Source: Mesorhizobium amorphae
GTDB lineage: Bacteria; Pseudomonadota; Alphaproteobacteria; Rhizobiales; Rhizobiaceae
Direction of reading: 5' to 3'
NCBI GenBank assembly: GCA_003240775.1
Contig: QFNI01000007.1
Location: forward strand, 32,300-96,299
Length of the DNA stretch: 64,000 nucleotides
A program made the position numbers and the translations under genes. The notes beneath the pieces are model-generated. The model saw only the letters and a program-made list of their open reading frames with translations, had not been told where the DNA came from and made no database searches. Of the stretch, positions 33,403-41,675 are shown one piece after another; the stretch's first letter is position 1; each line of letters opens with the position of its first letter.

Positions 33403-34572
33403 ATGACAACCAGAAGCCTCGCGCTCGGCATCCTCGCCGGCGCCCTGCTCGCCTCCGCGGCCCACGCGCAGGACGACAAGATCATCATCGGCGGCGCGAT
33501 GTCGTTGACCGGCGTGCAGGCGCCGCTCGACACACCCGGCGTGCGCGGCGCGGAAGTGGCCGTGAAATACCTCAACGAGAACGGCGGCGTGCTGGGCAAG
33601 CAGATCGAGTTCATCAACATCGACGGCAAGTCCGACCCCGTGACGGTCGGCAACGCGGCGGTCGAGCTGATCGACCGCGGCGCGCAGCTGATCATGGCGC
33701 CCTGCGACTTCGACTTCGGCAGCCCGGCGGGCCGCGAGGCGCAGGAAGCGGGCGTGGTGGGCATCTCGACCTGCGCGTCGGACCCGCTCTATTCGTCCTG
33801 GTCGCTCGGCGACAAGCAGTTCACGCTGTCCATGTGGAACACCACGATGGGTGCGGTGGCAGCCGACTTTGCGGCCAAGGAGAAGGGCTGGAAGACGGCC
33901 TATGTCGTGACCGACCAGTTCATCGCCTACACGAAATCCCTGTCCAAGTATTTCGTGGAGCAGTTCAAGGCGGATGGCGGCGAGGTGATCCTGGAGGACA
34001 CCTACACCAACGGCGACAACAACTTCTCCGCCCAGATCGCGCGGCTTCAGGCGCTCGGCAAGAAGCCCGACGTGATCTTCGTTTCCTCCTACGGCCAGGA
34101 CATCGGCGCCATCATCCGCGCGCTGCGCGAGGTAGGCTTCGACGCGCCCGTGCTGGGCGGCGACGCCTATGACGACCCCGCGATGCACGCAGCCCTCGGC
34201 GAGCGCTTCGGCAACAACGTGTTCTTCGTGACCCACACCTGGATGGGCCCCGAGGCGCACCCCGACATGCCGAAATTCATCGACCTCTACACCAAGCAGT
34301 TCGGCACGGCGCCCGACACCTCGTTCGTGTCGACGGGCTGGGACACGATCATGCTGATGGCCCAGGCCATCCAGGCGGCGGGCTCGACGGACGGCGCGGC
34401 GGTCGCCAAGGCGCTGGAAGACGGCAAGTTCTCGCTGCTCACGGGCGAACTCGACTACGGCACGGCGGAAGAAGGGCACCAGCCCAACAAGGCTGCGGTG
34501 GTGCTCGAGCTGAAGGGCGGAAAGCCGACCTTCGTGGGCTGGCGCACGCCGGAAAGCATTCCGGCGCCGTAA
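33403..34572 (+). CDS. Liv-type ABC transporter substrate-binding protein
   Basis: A 389-residue periplasmic binding protein (Peripla_BP_6 type) with signal peptide about residues 1-23 (ending AHAQ). It begins with the family strand IIIGGAMSLTGVQAPLDTPG and contains ANGDNNFSAQIARLQALGKKPD-like segments of amino-acid/amide receptors. AGGGG precedes the ATG at 33403. It supplies the ligand for the LivGFHM-like components that follow. The ligand is unknown; context favours an amide or amine rather than leucine. Confidence 0.88.
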   Translation: MTTRSLALGILAGALLASAAHAQDDKIIIGGAMSLTGVQAPLDTPGVRGAEVAVKYLNENGGVLGKQIEFINIDGKSDPVTVGNAAVELIDRGAQLIMAPCDFDFGSPAGREAQEAGVVGISTCASDPLYSSWSLGDKQFTLSMWNTTMGAVAADFAAKEKGWKTAYVVTDQFIAYTKSLSKYFVEQFKADGGEVILEDTYTNGDNNFSAQIARLQALGKKPDVIFVSSYGQDIGAIIRALREVGFDAPVLGGDAYDDPAMHAALGERFGNNVFFVTHTWMGPEAHPDMPKFIDLYTKQFGTAPDTSFVSTGWDTIMLMAQAIQAAGSTDGAAVAKALEDGKFSLLTGELDYGTAEEGHQPNKAAVVLELKGGKPTFVGWRTPESIPAP

Positions 34573-34597
34573 GGAGTCTGGCGGGGGGGCTCGCCGC

Positions 34598-34705
34598 TCC
34601 CCTCCCCCTTGAGGGGAGGGGTATGGGGTGGGGGTGGGGCCTCCACCGCTCATCCGGTCATTCAGTTCACCCCCACCCCTCACCCCTCCCCTCAAGGGGG
34701 AGGGG
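34598..34705. repeat. Inverted pair of GC-rich palindromic repeats after the binding-protein gene
   Basis: Two copies of the dispersed palindromic element face each other: 34598-34636 (inverted) and 34669-34705 (forward), about 32 bp apart. They can pair into a stem of nearly 40 bp. The pair occupies most of the 181-bp gap between the substrate-binding protein gene and the livG-like gene, so it could stabilise the upstream mRNA and reduce downstream expression. Confidence 0.65.
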
Positions 34706-34753
34706 AAAACTGCACCGTTTTTGCTTCAGGTCGGCCATGACCATCAAACTTCC

Positions 34754-35494
34754 ATGACCGGACAATCCCTCATCGCCGAAGGCGTGTCGGTGGAGTTCGC
34801 GGGGCTTCGCGCGCTAGATGGCGTGTCGTTGAGCCTTTCGCCGGGCGAGATCCTCGGGCTGATCGGGCCGAACGGGTCGGGCAAGACCACGCTCGTCAAC
34901 GCCGTCACGGGCCAGGTGCCGTTGAGCGGGGGGCGCGTGACGCTGGGCGGCGAGACGATCTCGGGGCTTTCGCCACGCGCCATCGCCCTGCGCGGCATCA
35001 ACCGCTCGTTCCAGATCGTGCGGCTGTTCAACGCGATGACGGTGATCGAGAACGTCGAGGCGGCAAGCCTCGCGCATGGCGTGACGCTGCGGGCGGCGCG
35101 CGCGAAGGCCGAGGGGCTGCTCGAGGAGTTCGGGCTCTCGGCCCGTGCGGACGAGTTGGCCGCCAACCTTTCCTATGGCGACAAGCGGCGCGTGGAGATC
35201 GCGCGCGCCCTTGCCGCCGATCCCGTCTTTCTGCTGCTCGACGAGCCGGCTGCGGGCATGAACGAGACCGAATCCGAGGCGCTGCTCGCCACGCTGAGCG
35301 CGCTTCCCGCGGCACGGGGCCTGGGTCTCCTCATCATCGACCACGACATGGCGCTGATCATGCGGCTCTGCCAGCGGCTGCACGTGCTGGCGTCCGGCCG
35401 CACCATCGCCCAGGGTGCGCCCGACGCCGTGCGCCGGGAGCCTGCCGTGATCGAGGCCTATCTCGGACGCGAGGCGGCGCGCGAACATGCTTGA
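34754..35494 (+). CDS. Liv-type ABC transporter ATP-binding protein (LivG-like)
   Basis: A 246-residue ATPase with Walker A GPNGSGKTT, a signature region LSYGDKRRVEIARAL (the LivG variant of LSGGQ) and Walker B VFLLLDEPAAGMN. The start at 34754 lacks a good ribosome binding site, but a 6-codon frame (ATG at 34737, peptide MTIKLP) ends in a TGA overlapping this ATG, so reinitiation is plausible. It overlaps the livF-like gene by 8 bp. Confidence 0.9.
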   Translation: MTGQSLIAEGVSVEFAGLRALDGVSLSLSPGEILGLIGPNGSGKTTLVNAVTGQVPLSGGRVTLGGETISGLSPRAIALRGINRSFQIVRLFNAMTVIENVEAASLAHGVTLRAARAKAEGLLEEFGLSARADELAANLSYGDKRRVEIARALAADPVFLLLDEPAAGMNETESEALLATLSALPAARGLGLLIIDHDMALIMRLCQRLHVLASGRTIAQGAPDAVRREPAVIEAYLGREAAREHA

Positions 35495-36194
35495 GGTCAA
35501 GAATCTCGAAGTCCGCTATGGCGCCATCCGCGCGGTGCGCGACGTGTCGCTGTCCGCCGCCAAAGGGGAGCTGGTCGCGATCCTCGGCGCCAACGGGGCG
35601 GGCAAGTCCTCGACACTGATGGCCATCGCCGGCGCGCGGCGGCCTCATGCGGGAAGCGTCCGGCTCGAAGGGGCAGAACTCGGCGGCGCGAGCCCCGAGA
35701 CCATCGTGCGCAAGGGCATCGCGACCGTGCCCGAAACGCGCGACGTGTTTCCCGACCTGACGGTTTCCGAGAACCTCAGGCTCGGCTCCTATATCCACCG
35801 CGGCGACGCCAAGGGCGTGAACGAGGACCGCGAGCGGATGCTGGCGCTGTTTCCGCGCCTGGCCGAACGCGCGAGCCAGCCCGCCGGCACGCTTTCGGGC
35901 GGCGAGCAGCAGATGCTGGTGATCGCGCGCGCCCTGATGTCGCGCCCCCGCGTGCTGCTGCTCGACGAGCCCTCGCTGGGCCTGGCCCCGGTGATCGTGG
36001 ACCAAATCTTCGACATGATCGCGCAGCTCAAGGCGTCGGGCCTCACCATCCTTCTGGTGGAGCAGAACGCCGCCAAGGCGCTTGCGCTCGCCGACCGCGC
36101 CTATGTGATGCGGCTCGGCACGATCGCCGCCTCGGGCACGGCTTCCGAGATCGCGGCGGGCACCGATCTCGGCGCGCTTTACCTGGGGGGCTGA
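35487..36194 (+). CDS. Liv-type ABC transporter ATP-binding protein (LivF-like)
   Basis: A 235-residue ATPase with Walker A GANGAGKSS, signature LSGGEQQMLVIARAL and Walker B VLLLDEPSLGLAP. The KGIATVPETRDVFPDLTVSENL segment is the LivF hallmark. It pairs with the LivG-like subunit to drive the two permeases encoded next. Its stop lies 3 bp before the GTG of the livH-like gene. Confidence 0.92.
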   Translation: MLEVKNLEVRYGAIRAVRDVSLSAAKGELVAILGANGAGKSSTLMAIAGARRPHAGSVRLEGAELGGASPETIVRKGIATVPETRDVFPDLTVSENLRLGSYIHRGDAKGVNEDRERMLALFPRLAERASQPAGTLSGGEQQMLVIARALMSRPRVLLLDEPSLGLAPVIVDQIFDMIAQLKASGLTILLVEQNAAKALALADRAYVMRLGTIAASGTASEIAAGTDLGALYLGG

Positions 36195-36197
36195 CGC

Positions 36198-37085
36198 GTG
36201 ACCTCTGTTCAGTTCCTCCTCGACGCACTCTCCCTCGGCGGCGCCTATGCCCTGATGGCGCTGGGCCTTGTCGTGGTCTACGGCATCCTCAGGCTGGTCA
36301 ACTTCGCCTATGGCGAGCTGATCATGGTCGCGGGCTATGCGCTCTTTCTCGCGGGCGGCTCGGGCGTGCCCTGGCTGGTGATGGCGGGCTTCGCCGTGGT
36401 GATGGCTGTGGTGGCCGGCATCGCCACCGACTATGTCGCCTTCCGCCCGGTGCGCGCGAAGTCGGTGACGGCAGTGCTGATCACCTCGTTCGCGTTCTCG
36501 ACGCTGCTCCAGAACGCGGCACTCCTGTTCATCTCGCCCCGCCCGCGCCCCGTGCCGCTGCCCGACTTCTTTTCGGAAACCGTGACGGTGTTCGGCGCGG
36601 TGACGCCGGTGCGCAACCTCGTGACCATCGCGGCGTCTGTCGTGATGCTCGCGCTCTTCGCGTTCCTGATGCGCAAGACCGTGCTCGGCATCGCGATGCG
36701 GGCGGCGGCCACCAACTTCACCATGGCCCGCATGCTGGGCGTGCCGGCGAACCTCATCATCTCCTCGGCCTTTGCCGTCAGCGGCTTTCTGGCGGGCGTG
36801 GTCGGCATCCTCTGGATCGGGCGGATCGGCACGGTGGCGCCGGGCATCGGCATGGAGCCCCTGCTGGTCGCCTTCATCGCCACCGTGATCGGCGGCATGC
36901 GCTCGATGCTGGGGGCGGTGGTGGGCGGCTTCCTGCTCGGGCTGATCGACACCGCGCTCAACTATTCGCTCGGCCAGGAGCTTCTGAAGTTCCGCGACGC
37001 TTTCACCTTCAGCTTGGTGATCCTGATCCTTCTCTGGCGCCCGCAGGGGCTGATCCAGGGACCCGCGACGGGGCAGCGCACATGA
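36198..37085 (+). CDS. Liv-type ABC transporter permease (LivH-like)
   Basis: A 295-residue inner-membrane permease with about eight helices and family motifs LSLGGAYALMALGLVVVYG, VNFAYGELIMVAGY and the coupling region GIAMRAAATNFTMARMLGV. It starts with GTG at 36198 and overlaps the livM-like gene by 4 bp. Together with that protein it forms the translocation channel. Confidence 0.92.
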   Translation: MTSVQFLLDALSLGGAYALMALGLVVVYGILRLVNFAYGELIMVAGYALFLAGGSGVPWLVMAGFAVVMAVVAGIATDYVAFRPVRAKSVTAVLITSFAFSTLLQNAALLFISPRPRPVPLPDFFSETVTVFGAVTPVRNLVTIAASVVMLALFAFLMRKTVLGIAMRAAATNFTMARMLGVPANLIISSAFAVSGFLAGVVGILWIGRIGTVAPGIGMEPLLVAFIATVIGGMRSMLGAVVGGFLLGLIDTALNYSLGQELLKFRDAFTFSLVILILLWRPQGLIQGPATGQRT

Positions 37086-38107
37086 TCTCCAAGCGCAACC
37101 TCCTGACGATGGGCCTGCTCGGCGGGCTGATCCTCCTGCTGGTGCTGGCGAGCACGGCGCTCGGCATCCGCCTCTACGATCGCGTCGCCACCAACCTTTG
37201 CATCTCGCTCGTGCTCGTGCTCGGGCTCCAGGTCTTCATGGGCAATTCCGGCATCCTGTCGTTCGCCCATATCGGCTTCATGGGGGTGGGCGCCTATACG
37301 GCAGCCGTGCTCACCATTCCCGCGCGCATGAAGGGCATGGCGCTGCCCGACCTCTACCCCGTGCTGCAGGGCGTGGAGGTCTCGCCGCTGCTCGCCATCG
37401 CAGCGGGCGGCGTGGTGGCGGCACTCGTGGCGGCCGTCCTGTCCTATCCCCTGATGCGCCTGTCGGATGCGGCAGCCGTGATCACGTCGTTCGCACTGCT
37501 CGTCGTGCTCTACACGGTGATGACGCATTGGAGCCAGGTCACCAACGGGCCGCGCACGCTGTTCGGCCTGCCGCGCGCGACCAACCTGCCGCTGGCCGCG
37601 GGCGCCGCTTTCCTGGCGCTGGTGGTGGCGCTCCTGTTCAAGGAATCGCGCACGGGCAAACTGCTGCGCGCGAGCCGCGACGACGAGACGGCGGCGGCGA
37701 GCCTCGGCGCCAACATCCCCGTGCTGCGCTGGCGCGCCTTCATCCTCGCGGCCCTTCTCGCGGGCATCGGCGGGGCGCTGTGGGGGCACTTCATCACCTC
37801 GTTCTCGCCACGCGCCTTCTACCTGCGCGAGACCTTCCTCGTGCTCGGCATGCTGGTGATCGGCGGGGCGGGCACGGTGTCGGGCGCCGTGATCGGCACC
37901 TTCCTCGTCACGATCGCCTATGAATCCCTGCGCGGGCTCGAAGGGCTGCTCGGCGAGGCGAAGCTGACGGCCGAGCCCATTGTCGGCCTGACCGAGATCG
38001 TGCTCGCGCTCGCCATGATCGTGATCCTGTCGCTGCGGCCCGGCGGCATCTTTCCTTCCCGCGAGGTGGGCGCGCTCCTGCTTCGCCCGCGAAAGCCAAA
38101 GCCATGA
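37082..38107 (+). CDS. Liv-type ABC transporter permease (LivM-like)
   Basis: A 341-residue permease with about nine to ten helices. The LivM motifs are LQVFMGNSGILSFAHIGFMGVGAYTAA and the coupling loop LRASRDDETAAASLGANI. It ends in GGIFPSREVG, a common LivM-type C-terminus. It overlaps the second isochorismatase-like gene by 4 bp, tying the transporter and enzymes into one transcript. Confidence 0.92.
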   Translation: MISKRNLLTMGLLGGLILLLVLASTALGIRLYDRVATNLCISLVLVLGLQVFMGNSGILSFAHIGFMGVGAYTAAVLTIPARMKGMALPDLYPVLQGVEVSPLLAIAAGGVVAALVAAVLSYPLMRLSDAAAVITSFALLVVLYTVMTHWSQVTNGPRTLFGLPRATNLPLAAGAAFLALVVALLFKESRTGKLLRASRDDETAAASLGANIPVLRWRAFILAALLAGIGGALWGHFITSFSPRAFYLRETFLVLGMLVIGGAGTVSGAVIGTFLVTIAYESLRGLEGLLGEAKLTAEPIVGLTEIVLALAMIVILSLRPGGIFPSREVGALLLRPRKPKP

Positions 38108-38772
38108 GCTGGAAAACCAACCACCGCTCCTTCTACTACGCCAACGCGCCCGAGCCCGACGACATCGTGCTCGACCCCGCGACCACGGCCCTTCTCGTGG
38201 TAGACATCCAGAACACCTATCTGCTGCCCAAGGAGACCGATGCGGAAACCGCGCGCTGGCAGCCCTTCTTCGACCGCATGAACGAAACGGTGATCCCCAA
38301 CACCCAGCGCATGGTCGAGGACGCGCGCGAGCGCGGCGTGGAAGTGATCTTCGCGCGCATCGCCTGCTTGAAGCCCGACGGGCGCGACCGCTCGCTCAGC
38401 CAGAAGAAGCCCGGCTTCAACTACCTGCTGCTGCCCAAGGAGCTGCCCGAAGGCCAGGTGGTGGACGCGCTCGAACCCCGCGCGGACGAGATCACCGTGC
38501 TCAAGACCACCGACAGCGCGCTGACGGGCACGAACCTGCGCTTGATCCTCCACAACATGGGCATCCGCGACGTCGTGGTGGTGGGCATCTTCACCGACCA
38601 GTGCATCTCGTCCACCGTCCGCTCACTCGCCGACGAGAGCTTCGGCGTGGTCGTGGTGGAGGACTGCTGCGCGGCGGCCACGATGGAGCTGCACCATCAG
38701 GAGCTTGCGATCATCAACATGATCTACTGCCATGTGGCGAGCATGGACGAGACGCTCGGCTTCTACCGCTGA
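38104..38772 (+). CDS. Isochorismatase-family cysteine hydrolase (amidohydrolase), second copy
   Basis: A 222-residue hydrolase with the triad Asp34 (LVVDIQN), Lys134 (TVLKTTD) and Cys167 (TDQCISS). It is related to, but clearly diverged from, the first copy in the same operon; both share the DGRDRSL motif and a long loop before the lysine. Amide or carbamoyl hydrolysis is the expected chemistry. It overlaps the livM-like gene and is followed 4 bp later by the aminotransferase gene. Confidence 0.87.
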   Translation: MSWKTNHRSFYYANAPEPDDIVLDPATTALLVVDIQNTYLLPKETDAETARWQPFFDRMNETVIPNTQRMVEDARERGVEVIFARIACLKPDGRDRSLSQKKPGFNYLLLPKELPEGQVVDALEPRADEITVLKTTDSALTGTNLRLILHNMGIRDVVVVGIFTDQCISSTVRSLADESFGVVVVEDCCAAATMELHHQELAIINMIYCHVASMDETLGFYR

Positions 38773-38776
38773 CGCG

Positions 38777-40084
38777 ATGACGAGCCTCTACGCCCGCGAA
38801 GCGCGCTCGGTCTCTTCCCTCGCGCACCTGCGCTTCTTTCCGCTGGCGCTCACGGGCGGCGTGGGAGCCCTGCTGCGCGACGAGACAGGCCGCGAGGTGA
38901 TCGATTTCGCGGCCTCCTGGGGCGCGGTGGGGCTGGGTCACGCGCATCCGGCGGTGCGCGAGGCGGTGGGGCGCGCGCTGAGCGACCAGGCGGGCGCGAG
39001 CTATCTTTCCACCGCGAACCTGCCGGCGATCGAGCTGGCGGAAACGCTGCTCGCCCTCGTGCCGGAGCGGGCGCGGGGCCGGGTCTGGTTCGGGCATTCG
39101 GGGTCGGACGCCAACGAGACGGCGGCGCGGATCGTGACGGCCGCCACGGGTCGGCCGCGCATCCTGGCCTTTGCGGGCGCCTATCACGGCGGCACGGTGG
39201 GCTCGGCGGCGATCTCGGGCCACCCCTCGCAATCCACGCCCAAGGCGCCGGGCCTGATGCTCGTGCCCTATCCCAACACCTATGCGGACGGGGAAAAGGC
39301 GGGCGAGGCGGCCCTGGCTGAGATCGACCGGTTGTTCGCCGGCCCCGTGCCGCCCGAAGAGGTCGCGGCCTTCTTCATCGAGCCGATCCAGTCGGACGGC
39401 GGAATGCTGGTGCCGCCTGAGACCTTCTTCCGCGAGGTGGAGAAGCGCTGCCGCGCGCACGGCATCCTGCTCGTCAGCGACGAGGTGAAGGTGGGGCTCG
39501 GCCGCACCGGTTCGCTGCACGGTTTCGCGCAGTGGAACATCGAGCCCGACATGGTGGTGCTCGGCAAGGGGCTGGGCAACGGGCTGCCGATCTCTGCCCT
39601 GATCGGGCCGGAAGCGGTGATGAACTTCGCGCCCGCCTTCGCCTTCCAGACCCTGCATGGCAACCCGGTCTGCGCTGCGGCAGGCCTGGCCGTGATCGAG
39701 ACGATCCGGCGCGAGGGCTTGGCCGAGCAGGCGGCCGAGACCGGTCGCTTCCTGCGCGAAGGGCTGGAAGCGCTCCGGGAGTGCCACGCGCTGATCGGTG
39801 ACGTGCGCGGACGCGGGCTTGCGCTGGGGGTCGAACTGGTCGTGGACTGCACGACGCGCGAGCCGGCGAGAGAGGCGACAGCGCTTGGGGTGCTTCGCGC
39901 CTTCGAGCTCGGACTGTGCGTGTTCTATGTGGGCACGGGCTCCAACGTGATCGAGCTGACGCCGCCCCTCACACTTTCGCGGAGCGAGGCGGAGCGGGGT
40001 CTCGACATCCTCGACCGGAGCCTTCGCGATGTGGCGGAAGGCCGGGTGTCGCCAGCGGCCCTCGAAGCGTTCGCCGGCTGGTGA
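38777..40084 (+). CDS. Class III PLP aminotransferase
   Basis: A 435-residue fold-I PLP enzyme of the omega-amino-acid/acetylornithine group. Motifs include GHSGSDANETAARIV for phosphate binding, FAGAYHGG, and VSDEVKVGLGRTG with the PLP-ring Asp. The Schiff-base Lys is in VVLGKGLGNGLPISALIG. The start at 38777 fits the end of the preceding hydrolase gene. As the last enzyme of the operon it would remove an amino group after amide cleavage. Substrate unknown. Confidence 0.87.
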   Translation: MTSLYAREARSVSSLAHLRFFPLALTGGVGALLRDETGREVIDFAASWGAVGLGHAHPAVREAVGRALSDQAGASYLSTANLPAIELAETLLALVPERARGRVWFGHSGSDANETAARIVTAATGRPRILAFAGAYHGGTVGSAAISGHPSQSTPKAPGLMLVPYPNTYADGEKAGEAALAEIDRLFAGPVPPEEVAAFFIEPIQSDGGMLVPPETFFREVEKRCRAHGILLVSDEVKVGLGRTGSLHGFAQWNIEPDMVVLGKGLGNGLPISALIGPEAVMNFAPAFAFQTLHGNPVCAAAGLAVIETIRREGLAEQAAETGRFLREGLEALRECHALIGDVRGRGLALGVELVVDCTTREPAREATALGVLRAFELGLCVFYVGTGSNVIELTPPLTLSRSEAERGLDILDRSLRDVAEGRVSPAALEAFAGW

Positions 40085-40178
40085 AAAGGGCGCGCGATCC
40101 GTCAAATGCGCGGGATCGCGTTCAACCGGTTTTCAAACCTTGTGGCGCATGGATTGCGGGTCCACGGAGATCGGTTCC

Positions 40179-40289
40179 ATGCATTCCGCCAAAGACGGTT
40201 CGTCCCTCCACTTCCTCGCGCTCGGTGCGCTTTCGATGGCGCTGATCTGGAGCGGGCTGTCCGACATGGTGTCGATGATCCGCTTCTAG
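40179..40289 (+). CDS. Small membrane protein (36 aa)
   Basis: A 36-residue frame with GGAG 9 bp before the ATG. The sequence is a short polar head (MHSAKDGSSL) followed by one hydrophobic helix (HFLALGALSMALIWSGLSDMVSMI). An in-frame ATG at 40149 would add 10 residues. It sits between the aminotransferase gene and the convergent isomerase gene. No family recognised. Confidence 0.45.
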   Translation: MHSAKDGSSLHFLALGALSMALIWSGLSDMVSMIRF

Positions 40290-40298
40290 GGCACTGGG

Positions 40299-41057
40299 CT
40301 AGGCGAGACGCCGGAAGCGTTCGAGCCAGTCGAAGCTGTCGCTCTGCGGGCGGTATTCGGCCCCGAAAACCCCCTCGTAGCCCGCTGCGCGGAGCGCTGG
40401 CAGGAGGTGCGAATAATCGAGGGTGCCGCGGTCGGGCTCGCCCCGGTCCGGCACGCCGGCGAACTGGATGTGGCCGATGCGCGGCATGGTCCGCCGCGCG
40501 GCCTCCTCCACATCCTCGCCCATGCGGGCCATGTGATAGCAGTCGAACATGATGCGGAGCGCGGGCGAGGCGATCGCAGCCGCCACGCGCTCGGCAAGCG
40601 TCAGGCCGTCGAGGAAATAGCCGGGCGCGTCGAACGCGTTGAGCGGCTCGATCAGGATGCGGATGCCCCGCGGCTCGGCGCGTTCCACGGCATAAGCGAG
40701 GTTGCCGAGAAAGGCTGCGAGAGCCGCCTCCCCTTTCGCTCTGCCCGCCATCACATGCAGGTTCTCAGCGCCGCATTCCGCCGCATAGGCGAGCGCCTCG
40801 TCGATCGACCGCCGCGCGGCGCGTTCGCGGCCCGGCAGCGCCGCAAGGCCGAACTCGCCTTGCGCGAGATCGCCGCGCACCGTGTTGAGCGAGACGAGCG
40901 GCAGATCGCCCAATTCCCTCCGCAGCGCGTGGGCGGGCGTGTCATAGGGCCAGTGCAGTTCCACCGCGTCGAAGCCCGTTTCCCGCGCGAGGTGGACGGC
41001 TTCGAGAAGCGGACGGTCGGTGAACAGGAAGCCGAGATTGGCGGAAAACCGCATCAT
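40299..41057 (-). CDS. Hydroxypyruvate isomerase-like TIM-barrel protein (Hyi/OtnI type)
   Basis: A 252-residue protein matching the hydroxypyruvate-isomerase family. Hallmarks are the N-terminal RFSANLGFLFTDRPLLEAV, LIEPLNAFDAPGYFL with a metal-ligand Glu, FDCYHMARMGED, and IGHIQFAGVPDRGEPD. In related loci such proteins isomerise hydroxypyruvate, 2-oxo-tetronates or tetrulose phosphates. It is the last gene of dhaK-dhaL-hyi (15 bp after dhaL), which favours a three- or four-carbon ketose substrate. GAGAGGAAG precedes the ATG. Confidence 0.85.
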   Translation of the reverse strand: MMRFSANLGFLFTDRPLLEAVHLARETGFDAVELHWPYDTPAHALRRELGDLPLVSLNTVRGDLAQGEFGLAALPGRERAARRSIDEALAYAAECGAENLHVMAGRAKGEAALAAFLGNLAYAVERAEPRGIRILIEPLNAFDAPGYFLDGLTLAERVAAAIASPALRIMFDCYHMARMGEDVEEAARRTMPRIGHIQFAGVPDRGEPDRGTLDYSHLLPALRAAGYEGVFGAEYRPQSDSFDWLERFRRLA

Positions 41058-41072
41058 CCGCTTCCTCTCGCC

Positions 41073-41675
41073 TCACAGCCCTTCCAGGATCCGCACCAGC
41101 GCGAGCTGACCGGGATCGTAGAGGCCGATGGAGCCGTCGCCGAACATCCGCGCCCGGCCGAGCTTGTTGGGCTTGGACTTGAACTCCTCCAGCACGGCGT
41201 TCGCAGCTTTCACCGCGCGGTCGAGCATGCCGGCCTCGTCGCCCGGCAGGGCCTTGGCCACGGCGTCCAGCACGTCGAGCACGGTCTTGTCGCCGAGATT
41301 GCCCTTGCCCCGCGCCATCATGGCGGCCAGCGCCCCTTCGGCCAGGGCGGGAAGCTCGGTGGCGGGCATCGCTTCGCGGCCCTTGGTGGCCTTGGCGGCC
41401 GACATCGCGGCCGTCGCCAGAAGCGTGCCATAGGACGAGGACGACACGCGCTGCATGGCCTTCGAGATTTCGAGGAAGGCCTGGCCGAGATCGGCGGGAA
41501 GCGCGGCCCCGGCCGCTTCCGCAAAGCCGCGGGAAACGGTGATGCCGAGATCGCCGTCGCCCAGCGCGCCGTCGGCGGCATTCAGCTCGGCCGCCACCGC
41601 GCCCTCCGCATGGGCGGCGACGCGCGACAGGGCCGCGTGGATGTCCGCGCTCGTGATGTCGCCCATGGTGCTCAC
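41073..41675 (-). CDS. Dihydroxyacetone-kinase family, DhaL-type subunit
   Basis: A 200-residue all-helical nucleotide-binding subunit. The metal-binding aspartates are seen in the DGALGDGDLG motif (Asp35, Asp40, Asp42), and the nucleotide region in SSSYGTLL. With DhaK it phosphorylates dihydroxyacetone or a related ketose. The GTG at 41675 overlaps the dhaK stop; an ATG three codons later is an alternative start. No PTS-type DhaM gene is present, so ATP is the likely phosphate donor. Confidence 0.88.
   Translation of the reverse strand: MSTMGDITSADIHAALSRVAAHAEGAVAAELNAADGALGDGDLGITVSRGFAEAAGAALPADLGQAFLEISKAMQRVSSSSYGTLLATAAMSAAKATKGREAMPATELPALAEGALAAMMARGKGNLGDKTVLDVLDAVAKALPGDEAGMLDRAVKAANAVLEEFKSKPNKLGRARMFGDGSIGLYDPGQLALVRILEGL

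Noticed and set aside
29534..34572. Histidine utilisation operon because of the FGase-family gene
   Set aside because: No hutU, hutH, hutI or hutF homologue is present; the neighbours are amide hydrolases and a Liv-type transporter.
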